Part shown: piece after piece, positions 48,666 through 60,729 of the stretch
Numbering within the stretch: the stretch's first letter is position 1
Layout: each line of letters starts with the position of its first letter
Assembly (NCBI GenBank): GCA_026027325.1
Contig: JAMSLZ010000002.1
Location: 2,604,001-2,668,000 of the forward strand
Length of the DNA stretch: 64,000 bases
Direction of reading: 5' to 3'
Source: Actinomucor elegans
Lineage: Eukaryota; Mucoromycota; Mucoromycetes; Mucorales; Mucoraceae
Position numbers and translations under genes: made by a program
Notes under the pieces: model-generated
Database searches by the model: none
Told to the model about the DNA's origin: nothing
Seen by the model: the letters and a program-made list of their open reading frames with translations, nothing else

Positions 48666-49357
48666 CTAGCTAAAGAATAGCGACTATTGTAGTTTTTAAT
48701 TCTGGTCATACAAATAACACTAATAATGACGAGCCATTAAACCGGAATTGGGCCATTTTAACCCCTCGACCTTTCTTGTCCGATTTCATCTGGTAATTAA
48801 TACACATTCAGAATGAAGTGTTATGCCTATTAAAAGTATTACTAAGCTATCTATGCATTACTAACTGGCAGCAAATCAAGTATATTTCGTGTGTATTATA
48901 TTTAATAATAATCAATAGATTTCTAGATAAATTCCAACCAAACATCTTATCGAATTAGCGCTTCAAGTTCAGAAAGAGTTGCTACATTATACTAATAATA
49001 TGATGGGTTTTAACTCTAGCAGGTTAAGACAAATAACCGCAAAAATAATTATACATTACTAGTGCCCCCCCCCATTCTTTAAGGCGATAGTTGTCTTTTT
49101 GTTTTTCTCCACTAATTTTAATATTTGCTCATCTACGATAGATTGCTTGATTGTGCTTTTTTACAGTAATAGCTTGCAGGACATTGGATAGATTAAAACT
49201 GTATACCTTACAGAAATCAATTACCGCTAACTTTGGTGATGACGTTGATTTCGACGCGTATCTTTCTGAAATACACAAATTTGAAAGAAAGGTACTTTTT
49301 TCAACTGCTTGACTCTATCTCTTTTTCTTTTTCATACTATAATTCATATAAGCTAAT

Positions 49358-50409
49358 ATGTCTGGATACGATCGTGCTTTGACCGTGTTTTCACCCGATG
49401 GTCATTTGTTTCAAGTTGAATATGCCTCTGAGGCTGTTAGAAAGGGTACCTGTGCTGTACGTCACTTCTCTTTTGCTTATTTGCAGCACTCTCTTACTAA
49501 CCTTATCCAATATAGGTCGGTGTTCGTGGAAAGAACGTCGTTGTTCTCGGTGTCGAAAAGAAATCTGTTTTAAAATTACAAGATGCTAGAACTGTTCGCA
49601 AGATTTGTATGCTTGACGATCATATTTGTATGGCATTTGCAGGTAAACTTGATTGACGCGTTACTCTATGGAGTCATTTGAATTAAAAAGTTTGCGTGTA
49701 GGTTTGACTGCCGATGCTCGTGTATTGATTAACAAGGCAAGAATCGAATGTCAAAGTCATCGTTTAACTGTCGAAGATCCTGCATCAGTTGAATATATCA
49801 CTCGTCACATTGCTCAAGTTCAACAAGTAAATATTGGAACAGATACTGTCAAACTTGAAAGAAAACTGATAGATCAATTTAAAATAATAGAAATACACTC
49901 AAAGTGGTGGTGTTCGTCCCTTTGGTATCTCTACATTGATTGTTGGTTTTGATAATAAGGAACCTAAATTATATATGACTGAACCATCTGGCATTTACAC
50001 CGCTTGGAAGGTAGTCATTGTATTTTTTTTTAAATGGAAAGTTCAGTATTACTCACATTTTAATAGGCCAACGCTATCGGTAGAAGCTCCAAGACTGTTC
50101 GTGAGTTTTTGGAAAAGAATTATGGTGAAGACATGAATGAAAAAGAGACTATCAAGTTGGCTATCAAGTCTTTATTGGAAGTTGTTCAAACAGGCGCAAA
50201 GAATATCGAAATTGCAGTTATGGCATCAGATAACATTGTCAAGGTATGATTGGATATATATATGTTCCTGACACATAAACTGATGCTTTATTTGTTTTTA
50301 GCGCTTAGAACAAGAGGAAGTTGAAAGTGTCGTTGCAGAGATTGAAAAGGAAAAGGAAGAAGAGGCTGAAAAGAAGAAGAAGCCTACTGTAGCATCAGGA
50401 AGCAGTTAA
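49358..50409 (+). CDS. 20S proteasome subunit alpha type-7 (alpha-4, Pre6 class)
   Basis: Structural alpha-ring subunit of the 20S proteasome. Exon 1 (49358-49456) encodes [20 protein letters not shown], the alpha-subunit N-terminal signature. Exon 2 from 49516 gives [20 protein letters not shown] and [20 protein letters not shown]. Later blocks: [28 protein letters not shown] joined to [40 protein letters not shown], and a Lys/Glu-rich tail ([13 protein letters not shown]). Six to seven exons. The [14 protein letters not shown] start and [10 protein letters not shown] motif favour alpha-4/PSMA7 over other alpha subunits. Length (about 250 aa) is typical. Confidence 0.93.
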
Positions 50410-51508
50410 AATAATGGTCGTTTAATAAATAAATAACTCATCAATAAAACATATCGGAACAATTGTATGATATGGAAGGATCAAGCTCTAATGGATGATC
50501 GTCTCGCTTTAAGCGGCGGAGTTTACATTGGGTGGCGAGGTATAACCATTTGTCTCCATTTCTTAAAATTTTGGGTTGCATTGTGCATCGTTGGTTGGTA
50601 ATATTTCTGATTTCTGGAATAGGAGAAACTAAGTTTGAACAAAATCTGCGTATAGAGTATTTATTTAATACGATATTTGACCGAGATCGACTTAAAAGAT
50701 GATAGTTCAAGTTTACTGTAATGTGGAATCCATACAATTTACAATTGTTAATTAAAATCATTAAGCAAAATTTATATGAATCTACTGTGTAATTTATTCC
50801 TGTCTTTGATGAATAATACAATCGTTACATTTTAGTTGAATAAAAGGTTCTAGTAGCTGCAGTAGTTTATTTTCAATATGAAATAGTTATTAGATGCGAC
50901 ATATACTGAGATCGCTTGGGAGATCCGATGGCGTCAAAAATGGAAGACATAATGAAGGTATTTTTGGATGTCCTATTTTGAACCCGTTTTACTATTAATT
51001 TTTCTTTTAGAAATACAGTTGAATAATAAAGATATATGCTATTATAAAGTATTCATCTATAATTTGTACTGGTTTATTTTATATAATATATTCCAATTAA
51101 GGGTACATTTATAAACGCCTAAAAAAACAGCTTGTATTTAGATAACCTCTCTAATTAAAGGGTATATTAAACGCTATTTGCGTTATTACGTGATTCTATA
51201 GACTCTATACAAATTGTATTAAAACGCTTTTGTATATCAGTAGTTGTTGAGCATGATAATTTCAATTCAAGTTTTTGTTAATAAAACGTTTGCACCTGAG
51301 CAAGTGTCCAGAGTGTACTATTAATTAGATCGACTATCAAATAAATCAAATATTTTATAGCGCAACGGTATGAACAATTACATCTTAAGAAATGATATAC
51401 AGTAGATAAGATAGAATAATGGGTTTATTAAAATGCAGAGAAAATGATAGTTATGATAATTATGATACAATGGCAAAGTCTTTTTTTTTTTTTTTAAAAA
51501 AAGAATTA
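50410..51508. other. Intergenic region with repeats; unassigned minus frame
   Basis: A 126-codon minus frame (50441-50821) ends in a charged stretch (CKLRRLKRDDHPLELDPS). It overlaps the proteasome 3' UTR and dispersed-repeat sequence and is not recognised, so I leave it uncalled. Dispersed-repeat cores lie near 50682 (tttgaccgagatcgactt) and 50898 (tgcgacatatactgagatcg). Confidence 0.4.
50424..50450 (+). terminator. Poly(A) signal cluster of the proteasome gene
   Basis: Overlapping AATAAA hexamers (ttaataaataaataac) start about 15 bp after the stop codon, with another (atcaataaaac) about 20 bp further. Confidence 0.5.
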
Positions 51509-52768
51509 TCATAGGACAGAGTAGTACATGACCATACCATCTTCTTCATTATCCAAAGACCCAAATCTCATTGTGCCGTTCTTTTTGGACGACACGGTAG
51601 CAGTATAAAAGGAGGCTGGCATCAATCGTACATAGTCAACTAAAGCGCCATTCCAAGTGATATCTGATGCTTGCCATTTGATATATTTCACATCCCAATA
51701 GGTTCCCCAACCCAGTAAATGCCAGTTGACCTTGTTTTGCTTGATGATTAAATCCCTTGGAGAAGAAGATATCAGACCATTGATAGAGTGGAACTGGTTG
51801 GCACGGTATATTTCGTCGTCATCATATTTTGAAGAGTCGAAATCAGAGTATAATGTAGACATTGTTTGGGTAATGTATGGAGACAAGTTCTCGTCAGCCA
51901 CTAAAATAGATAGGCTGTATGAGTAGATTGATTTCTTTTAAACAAGAGAAGAGCCTTACCGAACACAGAAGTAACGATATCATCGTTTGATAATGTACCG
52001 GGTCTATACACGACAATGGAGCCATATAACCCAGCGAAACTAGCATAAAAGAGCCGTTAATTTACTAGGATCTATCCAAAGTGTATGCAACCTTACATAT
52101 CATTTTCAGTGACATGAGAGTGATAGCCCCAAACAATAGAGTTGCCATCTTTTGGTCCAGGCCCAGATCGTGGTAATACGTTCCAGGTGTAAGTATAGTT
52201 TTGATTTGGTAGAATCATGCTCTCTTCGTACGATCCCTTGAATATAGCACCTTCCATCTCAAACTCGTAGAAAACACCCTATATAATCATACAGTTCATT
52301 TTAGATACAATATATACTGCTGCTAGTAAATATCCACTTTACGTGCGGATGCATAGTGAAGTTTCTCGATGCTCGATTCCAAAAGAACACTTGAATCACA
52401 TCACCAACCTCAGCTCTCAAAATAGGACCCATATTCCCCTGCCAATGATGTCTCTTTTTTTTCTTGCTATAAGTTATATCTTCATATTCATGGTAAAGAG
52501 CCTTGTAATACCTTGTGCCTATTACATTGGTATCTAAAAAATGATTAAGTATCACAACCCATATGCTCGAGTTATATATTTTACCGGGCACGTTTGCTTT
52601 TGAAGCGCATTCACTGGCATAATCCCATATACCTTCTTCAGCAGTTATAAAGAATCTTCTAACTTGGCCAGTTGCTTTCTTTTGCTTAAATTCAGTTGTC
52701 AATTCTTTGAAATAGTCGGCTTGGACAATTGTAATAAAGATTACAATTAGACCAATCAAGGTTTTCAT
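51509..52768 (-). CDS. Hephaestin/ceruloplasmin-like multicopper oxidase, apparently lacking C-terminal copper ligands
   Basis: Secreted cupredoxin protein. Signal peptide MKTLIGLIVIFITIVQA, then RRFFITAEEGIWDYASE typical of ceruloplasmin/hephaestin/factor V A-domains. After splicing domain 1 reads VFFWNRASRNFTMHPHG, TYTWNVLPRSGPGPKDG and WGYHSHV, so the N-terminal HxH pairs (HPH, HSH) are kept. The C-terminal domain keeps the fold signature (NWHLLGWGTYWDVKYIKW; GMVMYYSVL), but where a ferroxidase has HxHGHxF it reads KWQASDI, and where it has HCHxxxHxxxGM it reads FGSLDNEEDGM. Type 1 and half of the trinuclear site therefore seem absent. Five exons, about 330 aa, two-domain length. The gene is intact, suggesting a non-oxidase role. 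Confidence 0.85.
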
Positions 52769-53135
52769 TCTATGATTAATTCTCTAGATTCTTCGGGCTC
52801 AAAGAAAAGAAGAAGAAAAAGTTAAAAACTAGCAGGAACACCCAGGAAATAGACTATAATCAGCTGATGATTTTTTACTTTTGATGTGGCTTTTGGTATC
52901 AGTGTCTTTCATGCATTTATACTGACAGAACAGAATTACACGTTTCATTGAGCGCATCACCTACGGTCAATACATGCTTCACTTGGTGTATTTCATTGGT
53001 TCAAGGCCGTAACATTCTGTTGAGTGCAAAAAAAAAAGGTATTACTGGGTCACATTACACAGCAGCCTGTTTATTTAATTCCTAAGTCTTTTTGTTGAAC
53101 TTTTTTTTCCCTTTGTTCATTATACACAATATCAT

Positions 53136-54021
53136 ATGCTTAAAAATATTCTTGTACTAGCAGTAACATTCTGCAGTTTCACTTTTGCCGCTCAAATTCA
53201 AGTAGCTGGTCATCAAACTCACCTTAAAACTCCTTTAGGTGTACCTTATCAAGGTTTGTTCATTCACGGCATAGGAGAATTCTACTAACAATTTTGTATA
53301 GGTGAACCTATTCAAGTGAACAAAAAGATTTTGTCTACCAGAAAAGTGCCTTTCATTGAACATCCTAGTGGTAATAAAGATATTATACTAGAAGAACCAA
53401 GCTGATTCATATACACTAGGTAACTCTTCTTGGCTTGCAATGAATATCGATTTCCAATATGTCAAGCCCATATTTGATGCATTGAACTCTACTCAAGTGC
53501 CTTTAATCAGTAGAGGTAAACTTGATCCATATAACGAGTCTACTTGAAGCTCATAATCGTATCATATAGGCGAATCTCATATTACTGTCATTTCTCCTCC
53601 TGAGTTTACTGTTCTCTCAACTGCTGGTGTCACCATTGAACAAGTCAACCAAATAGCCTTGAAGGAATCCATTCAATCTAGCAAGGTCAAGCTTGTATGT
53701 CTTGGTAGAGAAAAGGTCACTCTTCAAGATGTTGAAAAGATTGTCTATCAAATCATTGTTGAAGCTTCCAACTTGGTCAAGATCCGTGAAAAAATCTTTC
53801 AATTGTACGTCAAACAAGGTGGCAATACAGCACTTTTCGATCCTAACGTAAGTTTTTATTCAAACGGTAACAATTACATTATTAACCTGTTGCCACAATA
53901 GTCTTTTTGGCCTCATATTACCATTGGTTTTACCTCTGGCGACGTCTTTGTCGAGCAAGGTGTTTATAAGGGAGCCAATGTTTGCTATCGTCCCATTTCT
54001 TTAAAGAACAAGACCCGTTAA
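53136..54021 (+). CDS. Secreted 2H-phosphoesterase-like protein
   Basis: Signal peptide MLKNILVLAVTFCSFTFAAQ. Five short exons spliced by standard sites. Two H-x-(T/S)-like motifs lie in 2H-superfamily order: ESHITVISPPEF (after intron 3) and SFWPHITIGFTSGDVFVE (after intron 4), separated by about 90 residues including LVCLGREKVTLQDVEKIVYQ. The 2H family (cyclic phosphodiesterases, ligT-like, RNA repair enzymes) uses two such histidines to act on 2',3'-cyclic or similar phosphates. Total about 215 aa. Secretion is unusual for an RNA-processing 2H enzyme; fungal secreted members of this type exist, but their substrate is unknown to me. Confidence 0.7.
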
Positions 54022-57000
54022 AGATTATTTAGATAGATTATGCTTTAATAAATTAATTTGACGCTTTGATAGTTTCAAATGTACGCAATACTAAAAGTAT
54101 AATAGTTAATACGAACCTCATTACAAGTTGCAATAGCAAAACTATGTCGTCTCTGTTGTTATTTTCAGACTTTTTATCTTGTCGTACTTTTCTGTGTTGC
54201 AACTGGCACTCTGCTTATATTAAAAAGAATGTATAGATTTGAGTACAAGAGCAGACAAAGCAAGACTTGAATGACATCACTCAAAAAAAGTTATATAGAA
54301 TCATGAGAATACAGCTAGATAGTCAACAAGTTAATTTAACATGTTGAATTTTGGAAGCCAATCTTGGTTTTCTAACATAGCTTTATATTGATGTAAACTT
54401 GGTTTATAGGCCCACATGGATATAAAGTTTTTAGCTACTAGAGTAATAGTTGTAATGCGTCTACTGAATTTACTTGATTTGAATAAGCACTTAATTTTTT
54501 GCAAGTTATACTAAATTTAAAAGCCTATATTGGATCTATTTTTTTTGTATATCTAGTTTTATTAAACTTATAAAGCTACACACCACAGCGAGATGTGGCT
54601 TATAAATAAATCTAAATAGTAGCATAAAGTATGAGAATATGATATCACATTTTTACTGAGTTGGAGCTAATAAGATGTAATGTTTGATATGGGGAAAAAG
54701 GATTCTAAGGAAGATGGATTTTGCAGTAAAGCTATTTAGGATATAATCTTAGCTATAACTAGATCATTTTTGAAACAGCTGGTTATGAAGCATCAGCTGC
54801 TGTCAGTTGAAGTACCAAAGATACCGTAGTATAGTAGATATCGCAGTATAAAAGGATGCGCGCTGAGAGGGTCATTTGATCTATATTGGCGTTCATGCTG
54901 ATCTTTCTAGTTTTTGGGCTTAAACGTTATTAACAAATTGAATTTATTGACTGACTGCGACTAAAAAGTTTAATATTATGAATGTTGTTTTTGACAGGAT
55001 CACACCTGCTCCAAAGAGGAACCGAGATTATCACTTGATTTCCAAGAAATTCATAGAACTAACATCGTTTTTCCAAAACATTATATTTTGATATGTGCTT
55101 GAATATCATTGTAGTCAGAAAATCGAGGACAATGATTTTTCTTTCTAAAACCCAATTGCTCCTTTTATACCTATTTTAAACCGATACTGTTCAAAAAGCA
55201 TTTGATCAACAGTTTATCTTCAAGGCGCAAAGTTTATATTTGTAGTTATCGTGCTATACAGCATGATTTAATTTTTCAGCACAAATTTTTGATGTGCATG
55301 TAGTACCAAAAAATTTCAGCTAGGAAGCTTTTGGTTGATTCGGATCAAATGTCACATTTAATGAATAATCCATATTTATAATCAGCAGCTACATCCAATA
55401 TGAATCAATTTGAATGCAATGTCTTTGTTACATTAACTAATTAGAATTTTCATCTCTCAGGGGGTTAGTTCTTTTTACGCACCTAACTGAAAATAAATCA
55501 AAAGCCGACTGTAAAACGGCTATCCCTTAAAGGTGCAACAAACGGGAATGGATCTGATGGAAGCATTGATAAAGCATGTATCTTTCTGTAATTTCTCCAA
55601 AGTTATATTTAGCATCTAAGGCAAATAAGCAAGAGTCTATCGTTTTCAAGAATTGCAAGTATTATTGATCTTGGATAGGGCCAATGATCTCTAAGCAGTT
55701 TTATAGACTCGAAGTCTGACCGATCTTTGGCATCAATCGGTAGGACTATATCGTTTTAATAGAAGCACGACTTTACAATACTTGAGATAACTGATTACTG
55801 AGTAAGGAGCTCGTGTAGTGGTATGACGGTAAGTGTCATTTCGCAGAAAACGTTTTTTTTTTTTTTGTTATTTTTAGAGCAGAAAAGTTTTATATGGCGT
55901 TTGAAACCGGTACATATCAAATCAGTACCGCCCGGCAGAAAAAGCGCGTTCATGTCAATTATTGTAGCAAAGGCTAATTCTGAGCAATTAGAAACCCGGC
56001 AAAACCTTTCATAGTAACATCGGCGCTAATACTAATCCATCAATTCACGGACTGGTGTAACTAGTAGCAACTAGCATGATATGAACATACTATTTAGGAT
56101 TTGCTATACTACATAGGGTATTGCGCTTTAAAAGGTTAGCATAATTCCTTTTTATAAAGGTTTGTTACCATTGAACCCTTGATAGTGTCGTCACTACATC
56201 TACGGTTCGATAATAAAAGACATTAGTTAATATTCTTTACATTTAACTAAAGGACCCAGTAAAATGATATATTGGGCTTTTATGGGACAGCATACCGGTA
56301 GTATCTTTTGGGGGCACAGCATTGCTTCCATATATCCAAAATACCGAGGATATGTACAAAGCCAAGCAACTTGCCTCCGAGAAATTTAATATTTGGTAAT
56401 AATTTAATAGTGGCGCTCGCACGTTCTGGTCTTTCATAAAGCAGACTTCCCTCCAGATCCAATACAAGTCCGCTCCATATTTATACAATAATATCATTTT
56501 AAATATTGTCTAATAACGAAAAAGTCATATCTTACAGACAAGGTATACATAAACGACCAATAGGCGTATACTATCAATTGGCGAATAAAAATAAATAAAA
56601 GGAGAGTGCACACGTAGCAGTAGCAGTAATCATATACTGATATCTATTTATACTATATACCTGCATCTTTGTCATCTCTTGCCTTAAACTCGGTATTCGC
56701 CCAATTAAATACGCGATCTTCGGGAATACAAAAAAAAAGTACGATTCCCTTCTCTTTAGGTTGAGAGCATACGTTGAGCTTCTTATTTCCATCTATTCCA
56801 TTGTGCTGGATACAAAGAAGACTATTTTCTAGTAAACATAAGAATAAAAAATATATATTTTGATTATTCAATGTCAATGAATGACAGTTTTATTCCTTGG
56901 CATTTTCATCTATTTCTCTATTAAAAGCAAAGAATCTGTTTCAAACAATCGCGCACCTAAGTGTTACAGAAGAGAACCAAAAAATCTACACTGCTAATTA

Positions 57001-57312
57001 GTAGTTACACATCGAGGCAATTGCTTGATATAGGAAATAAATGCTATAATACCTGGAATAACCAACGTTTATTATTACCCAAAATGTACAATTAATTCTA
57101 CACAGACTTGTAAAAGCTGATACCTTCTTGTGCTATACCATGACCATTGTATAATACGTTACAATGATTTGTAGAAAAAACATAGGCGCGCTTATTCAAT
57201 ATATAAAAATAGATGTGTTTCTCAACTGTTATACTGACTGTCCTCAAAGAAGCACGATAAAGAAAGTGGGAATAGGAATGTACGTTACAGCTACACAAAA
57301 CCTAATTACAAG
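54022..57312. other. 3.3 kb gene-poor AT-rich region
   Basis: AATAAA at 54047-54052 probably ends the 2H gene. No convincing gene follows. Frames at 55823-56014 (+), 56243-56497 (-), 56574-56877 (-) and 57098-57298 (-) were read and lack motifs. Confidence 0.45.
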
Positions 57313-57320
57313 TATATAAA
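57313..57320 (+). promoter_or_regulatory. TATA box of the chitin deacetylase gene
   Basis: TATATAAA, 66 bp upstream of the ATG, followed by a CT-rich leader (ctctttcttactttcctttc). Strong core-promoter layout. Confidence 0.65.
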
Positions 57321-57385
57321 GAGTGAGCAATGCACTGCTCCGACTTGTTCATTACACTCTTTCTTACTTTCCTTTCTTACTAAAA

Positions 57386-58275
57386 ATGCGTTCAACTTTC
57401 CTTATCGCCTTGGCTGCCGTTGCTGCTGTTTCTGCTGCTCCCGCTCCTCTTGAGAAGAGAGCCACTAAAGCTCAAATCATTACTACCTGTTCCGTTCCCG
57501 GTACCATCGCCTTGACCTTTGACGATGGACCATACGAATATACCTGGGCCTTGGCTGATACCTTGAAGAAGAACGGTATCACTGCCACTTTCTTTATGAA
57601 TGGTCACAACTGGGTGTAAGTACATTATATATACTATTTTATATTGATATTAATACTTTATTCGTAGTGATGTCAACACTCAAACCGTCCACACTCCCGC
57701 TGGTACCAAGACTTACAAGCAAGTCATCAAGCACGTTTATGACTCTGGCCATCAAATCGCTAGTCACACCTACAGCCATCTTGAATTGGGCGGTCAATCT
57801 GCTTCCAAGGTTAAGTCTGAAATGACCAAGCTCGAGACCGTTTTCCGTTCCATCATTGGCAAGAACCCCACCGTAAGTAGTATTAAAACCTTAAAAATCA
57901 CACTTTTGCTCATCTATATTATCTATCTAGTACATGCGTCCTCCCGCTGGTAGCTACGATGATACTACTCTCCAAGTCCTCGGTCAATTGGGTTACAAGA
58001 TCATCCTCTGGGATATTGATTCCAACGATTGGAGATACAGTACTTTGCCCAGCCTTGCTGCTGAGCAAAAGCACTACAAGGATGTCATCGAGCACGATAA
58101 CAAGAGCAAGCCTCATGGTCATATTGCTCTTCACCATGATGTCTTCCAAAAGACTACCGACAAGTTGGTTCCTTGGGTCATTTCTTACATCAAGTCTAAG
58201 AAGAACTACAAGTTTGTTTCTGTTGCTGAATGTATCGGTAACAAGAAGGGCAGTGCTTATAAGACCAAGAAATAA
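57386..58275 (+). CDS. Secreted chitin deacetylase (polysaccharide deacetylase, CE4)
   Basis: Converts cell-wall chitin to chitosan, a major wall polymer of Mucoromycota. Signal peptide MRSTFLIALAAVAAVSAAPA followed by a KR processing site (PLEKRATKAQ). CE4 motifs in order: TFDDGPYEYTW (catalytic base and metal Asp), SHTYSHLEL (metal-binding HxxxH), RPPAGSYDD, ILWDIDSNDW and ALHHDVFQKTTDKL (catalytic His). Three exons (57386-57616, about 57668-57870, about 57931-58275). The upstream in-frame ATG at 57323 lies beside the TATA box and is not chosen. Basic tail GSAYKTKK, no GPI signal. Codon use is GC-richer than neighbours, consistent with high expression. Confidence 0.95.
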
Positions 58276-58344
58276 ATTCAATTATTTCTATGATGTACTT
58301 CTACTTCCAATATTATTCCCTCTTTAATATTCATACTATACGCA

Positions 58345-58350
58345 AATAAA
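58345..58350 (+). terminator. Poly(A) signal of the chitin deacetylase gene
   Basis: AATAAA 70 bp after the stop codon (gcaaataaaatgtacc). Confidence 0.5.
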
Positions 58351-58732
58351 ATGTACCAATAATTTCATTTTTAAATACTACTGCAGTTATAATCTCTCCA
58401 TAATAGCCTTGTGATATTCTAGTTTCTTGAATATATGCAATTTCCTGAGCAGCTATGTACAGTTACAGATGTTGGGATTTTTCGTGGAATGAAAACCAAA
58501 AACTTAATCTTGAATAAGATTTCAGTAGATGTAGTACGCACTTCTAAGTATGGATCATTCATTAGATGTGATGCTAAACTGGGATCAGTTAAAAGACTAA
58601 TAGAGCTAGCATAAATCTAGTTTGTGCGGAATGCAAGTACGATTTATTGCCAAAGACACAATATAATCGTTATAGCTCGGCTAAACAAAAAAATTAGTGC
58701 GTGCGTGTTTTGAATATAGAATGCTTTTCAGA

Positions 58733-58830
58733 TGCGACATTTGATCGGAATTGATTGAGAGATTTATAGACATATTTACATGGAATGCATGTATTTTCTG
58801 CCATTCACTGATGTATAGCATTTTCATTGG
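58733..58830 (+). repeat. Dispersed GACCGAGATC-core repeat, copy 4
   Basis: Reads gatgcgacatttgatcggaa then ttgattgagagatttataga, followed by acatggaatgcatgtatttt. Shares the extended order with copy 3, including the gaatgcatg block. Confidence 0.5.
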
Positions 58831-60445
58831 ATTTCAGCTAGATAATATCTCTAACATCATAATTACTCATTTTGAACATGTATCATTGATCAAAGTCATC
58901 ATTTCACAAGATTGCTCGAGAAAAGCAGAAATGTTAAAATGGTCCAATTTCAAAAAAAAAAAAAGTCCCAAGGGTATGCCCTTGAGGGGAGGTAATATTT
59001 GCAAGCATAATTTATTGATGCTTTACATTTGGCCTAATGAATAACATGCTAAAATATGTTCTTGATTTTTGGTTTGTAAAATACGCATTTCCAAAAGATA
59101 TATAAACAGAAACACAGCCTAAGCTTCACAAAGGTAGAATTAGACTGCAAATAGTCAGTCCAGCTACAGTAGTACTGGATACATGTGTCTCGATATTGTC
59201 TAAATCCAGAGACCATTTTGGTCCATTAAGCTCGTGGAGCGGGTGCATCATGTCGCTGAAAATAGTGTATCAATGGTTAATAGCCATTTGTTGATGAAAA
59301 AGGCTGGGATATATCCAAGTTTATCGCCGACGCTAGACCTATGAATAGTAAGAACTTACCCAGATCTCATCTGTATTCAAAAATATACTGCCAAATCAGC
59401 AGATTGAAAGAGCATAAGACTGGAATGACCGTTTCAAAAAGGTAGACAACAGCATAATGATGAAGTAACAAGTAGAGAAACATTTAGCTATGATGCAACA
59501 AGTGGATTTAAATCAAACAGATGCTTGGGATATTGGTTGTTGTATAACTTGCCCTTTTCTCAATGGAAGATGGAACCAGGCACCTTGAATCCTATTTATG
59601 ATACTGAATAAAGTCATCAACATTTCCAGTACTACGGCAGTCGTTTTCATAAAGGGATTGGTTCTGATTCTGTTTGATATCTGTATTCCTTTTGTTGACT
59701 TCGGCTTCATAGCAAAAGCTATTATCACAACGCGATATATATTAGACATCGCTCTACCAAAAGAACTAATTAAGAATTTTGATCGAGTATGGTCTATTCT
59801 ATATATAGCTTTACTTTTGTATGGTGCAGCCGTTCTAAAAGAGTGCGCGCCTTTTTCATTTCAAGGACAGAAGATAGTAATCTAAGTAAGTCCATCTAGG
59901 TGCCAATATATATTGTCAACTAACCCGATACTTGTAATTTGATCTTTTACACTCACTATTTGAGCGGGTTAAGCTTATATGTGACATTGTCTTTTCAGAT
60001 AATAACCTCGGTAAAAGCGAGAGCCTGACTACCAACGTCTATTGAGCAAACTTTTGTGTCCACTTTATCTCCAATATTGGAGCCATTGGTGATAAGATGC
60101 TGTAGATCAAAGAGAAGAACAAATGTGCATACATTAGAACAATAGGTAAATGTTGTTTCAGACGAATTATGCGATACATCAGGCTTTCCTGACTAGTCTT
60201 ACATATTGAAGCTCAATTGTAAATGAGTAGCACCATGGTTGCTCTAAGTGCATTTCTATAACAAATACAAGCTTATATATTCCTCTTTCTAATTATGAAT
60301 CTAATTACGTACATAATAGATTGATTCTAAAAAAAAAAAAAAAAATAGAGACATTTAAACAAGATGCTTATGCTAAGGGTTTTGATATGCATATACATTT
60401 AAGTTAATCAGAGTAAAAGCCTGTAATATCGGTTGGAGGTGCAGG

Positions 60446-60550
60446 CTACCTTGGCGCAGAGTCTGAGATACATCCAGCAGAGACTATGCTGATTGAACAC
60501 ATAAGCAAAAGAAGAACCATAGAGATCATAGACTTGTAGTAAGCGAGCAT
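60446..60550 (-). CDS. Possible 34-aa secreted peptide or first exon of a small secreted protein
   Basis: Starts MLAYYKSMISMVLLLLMCSI, a good signal peptide ending SIVSAG, then CISDSAPR and stop. The stop lies inside aag/gtagcc, so a splice donor could extend it, but no acceptor exon was found. It sits in A/T-rich DNA, so chance is possible. Confidence 0.3.
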   Translation of the reverse strand: MLAYYKSMISMVLLLLMCSISIVSAGCISDSAPR

Positions 60551-60729
60551 TTTATGGCTATATATTACATATATAAAATGCTCTTTTTTTGTCTTGCTAT
60601 TTATAAGAAAACGGTAGTTTTTAATAATACATTTCATTGTAAAAGACTTCTAAAGAGAGTTAATGATGGTATTTTATTATTCTTTATGCGTGTATTAATA
60701 TTCATTATATTTTACATATTACAGTGCAT

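Larger units (their letters stand above)
48212..49357. other. Intergenic region with A-tract and dispersed repeats
   Basis: Holds the Utp13 3' UTR (aaaataaacc near 48270), a 33-A tract, copies of the dispersed AT-rich repeat (48475-48680) and a C9 run near 49066. The last 150-200 bp are the proteasome gene's promoter and leader. Confidence 0.5.
58276..60729. other. Gene-poor region with two doubtful small frames
   Basis: Mostly AT-rich sequence and repeats. A plus frame at 59598-59885 (95 aa) has two hydrophobic stretches (VVFIKGLVLILFDICIPFVD; SILYIALLLYGAAVL) but is unsupported and also open on the other strand. A GC-richer minus segment near 59165-59265 reads exon-like (DMMHPLHELNGPKWSLDLDN) but cannot be joined to anything. 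Confidence 0.35.

Noticed and set aside
50441..50821. 126-codon minus frame as a small gene
   Set aside because: Overlaps the 3' UTR of the proteasome gene and a dispersed-repeat copy. No recognisable domain, although the terminal charged stretch looks protein-like.
55806..55870. tRNA-like start (gctcgtgtagtggtatgacgg)
   Set aside because: No B box or acceptor-stem complement follows before a T-run. Treated as chance.
56243..56877. Exons of a gene on the minus strand
   Set aside because: Three short frames in different phases with no consistent splice joins or motifs.
59513..59885. Small membrane protein gene
   Set aside because: Both strands are open over the same span, with no start context, splice sites or homology to choose between them.
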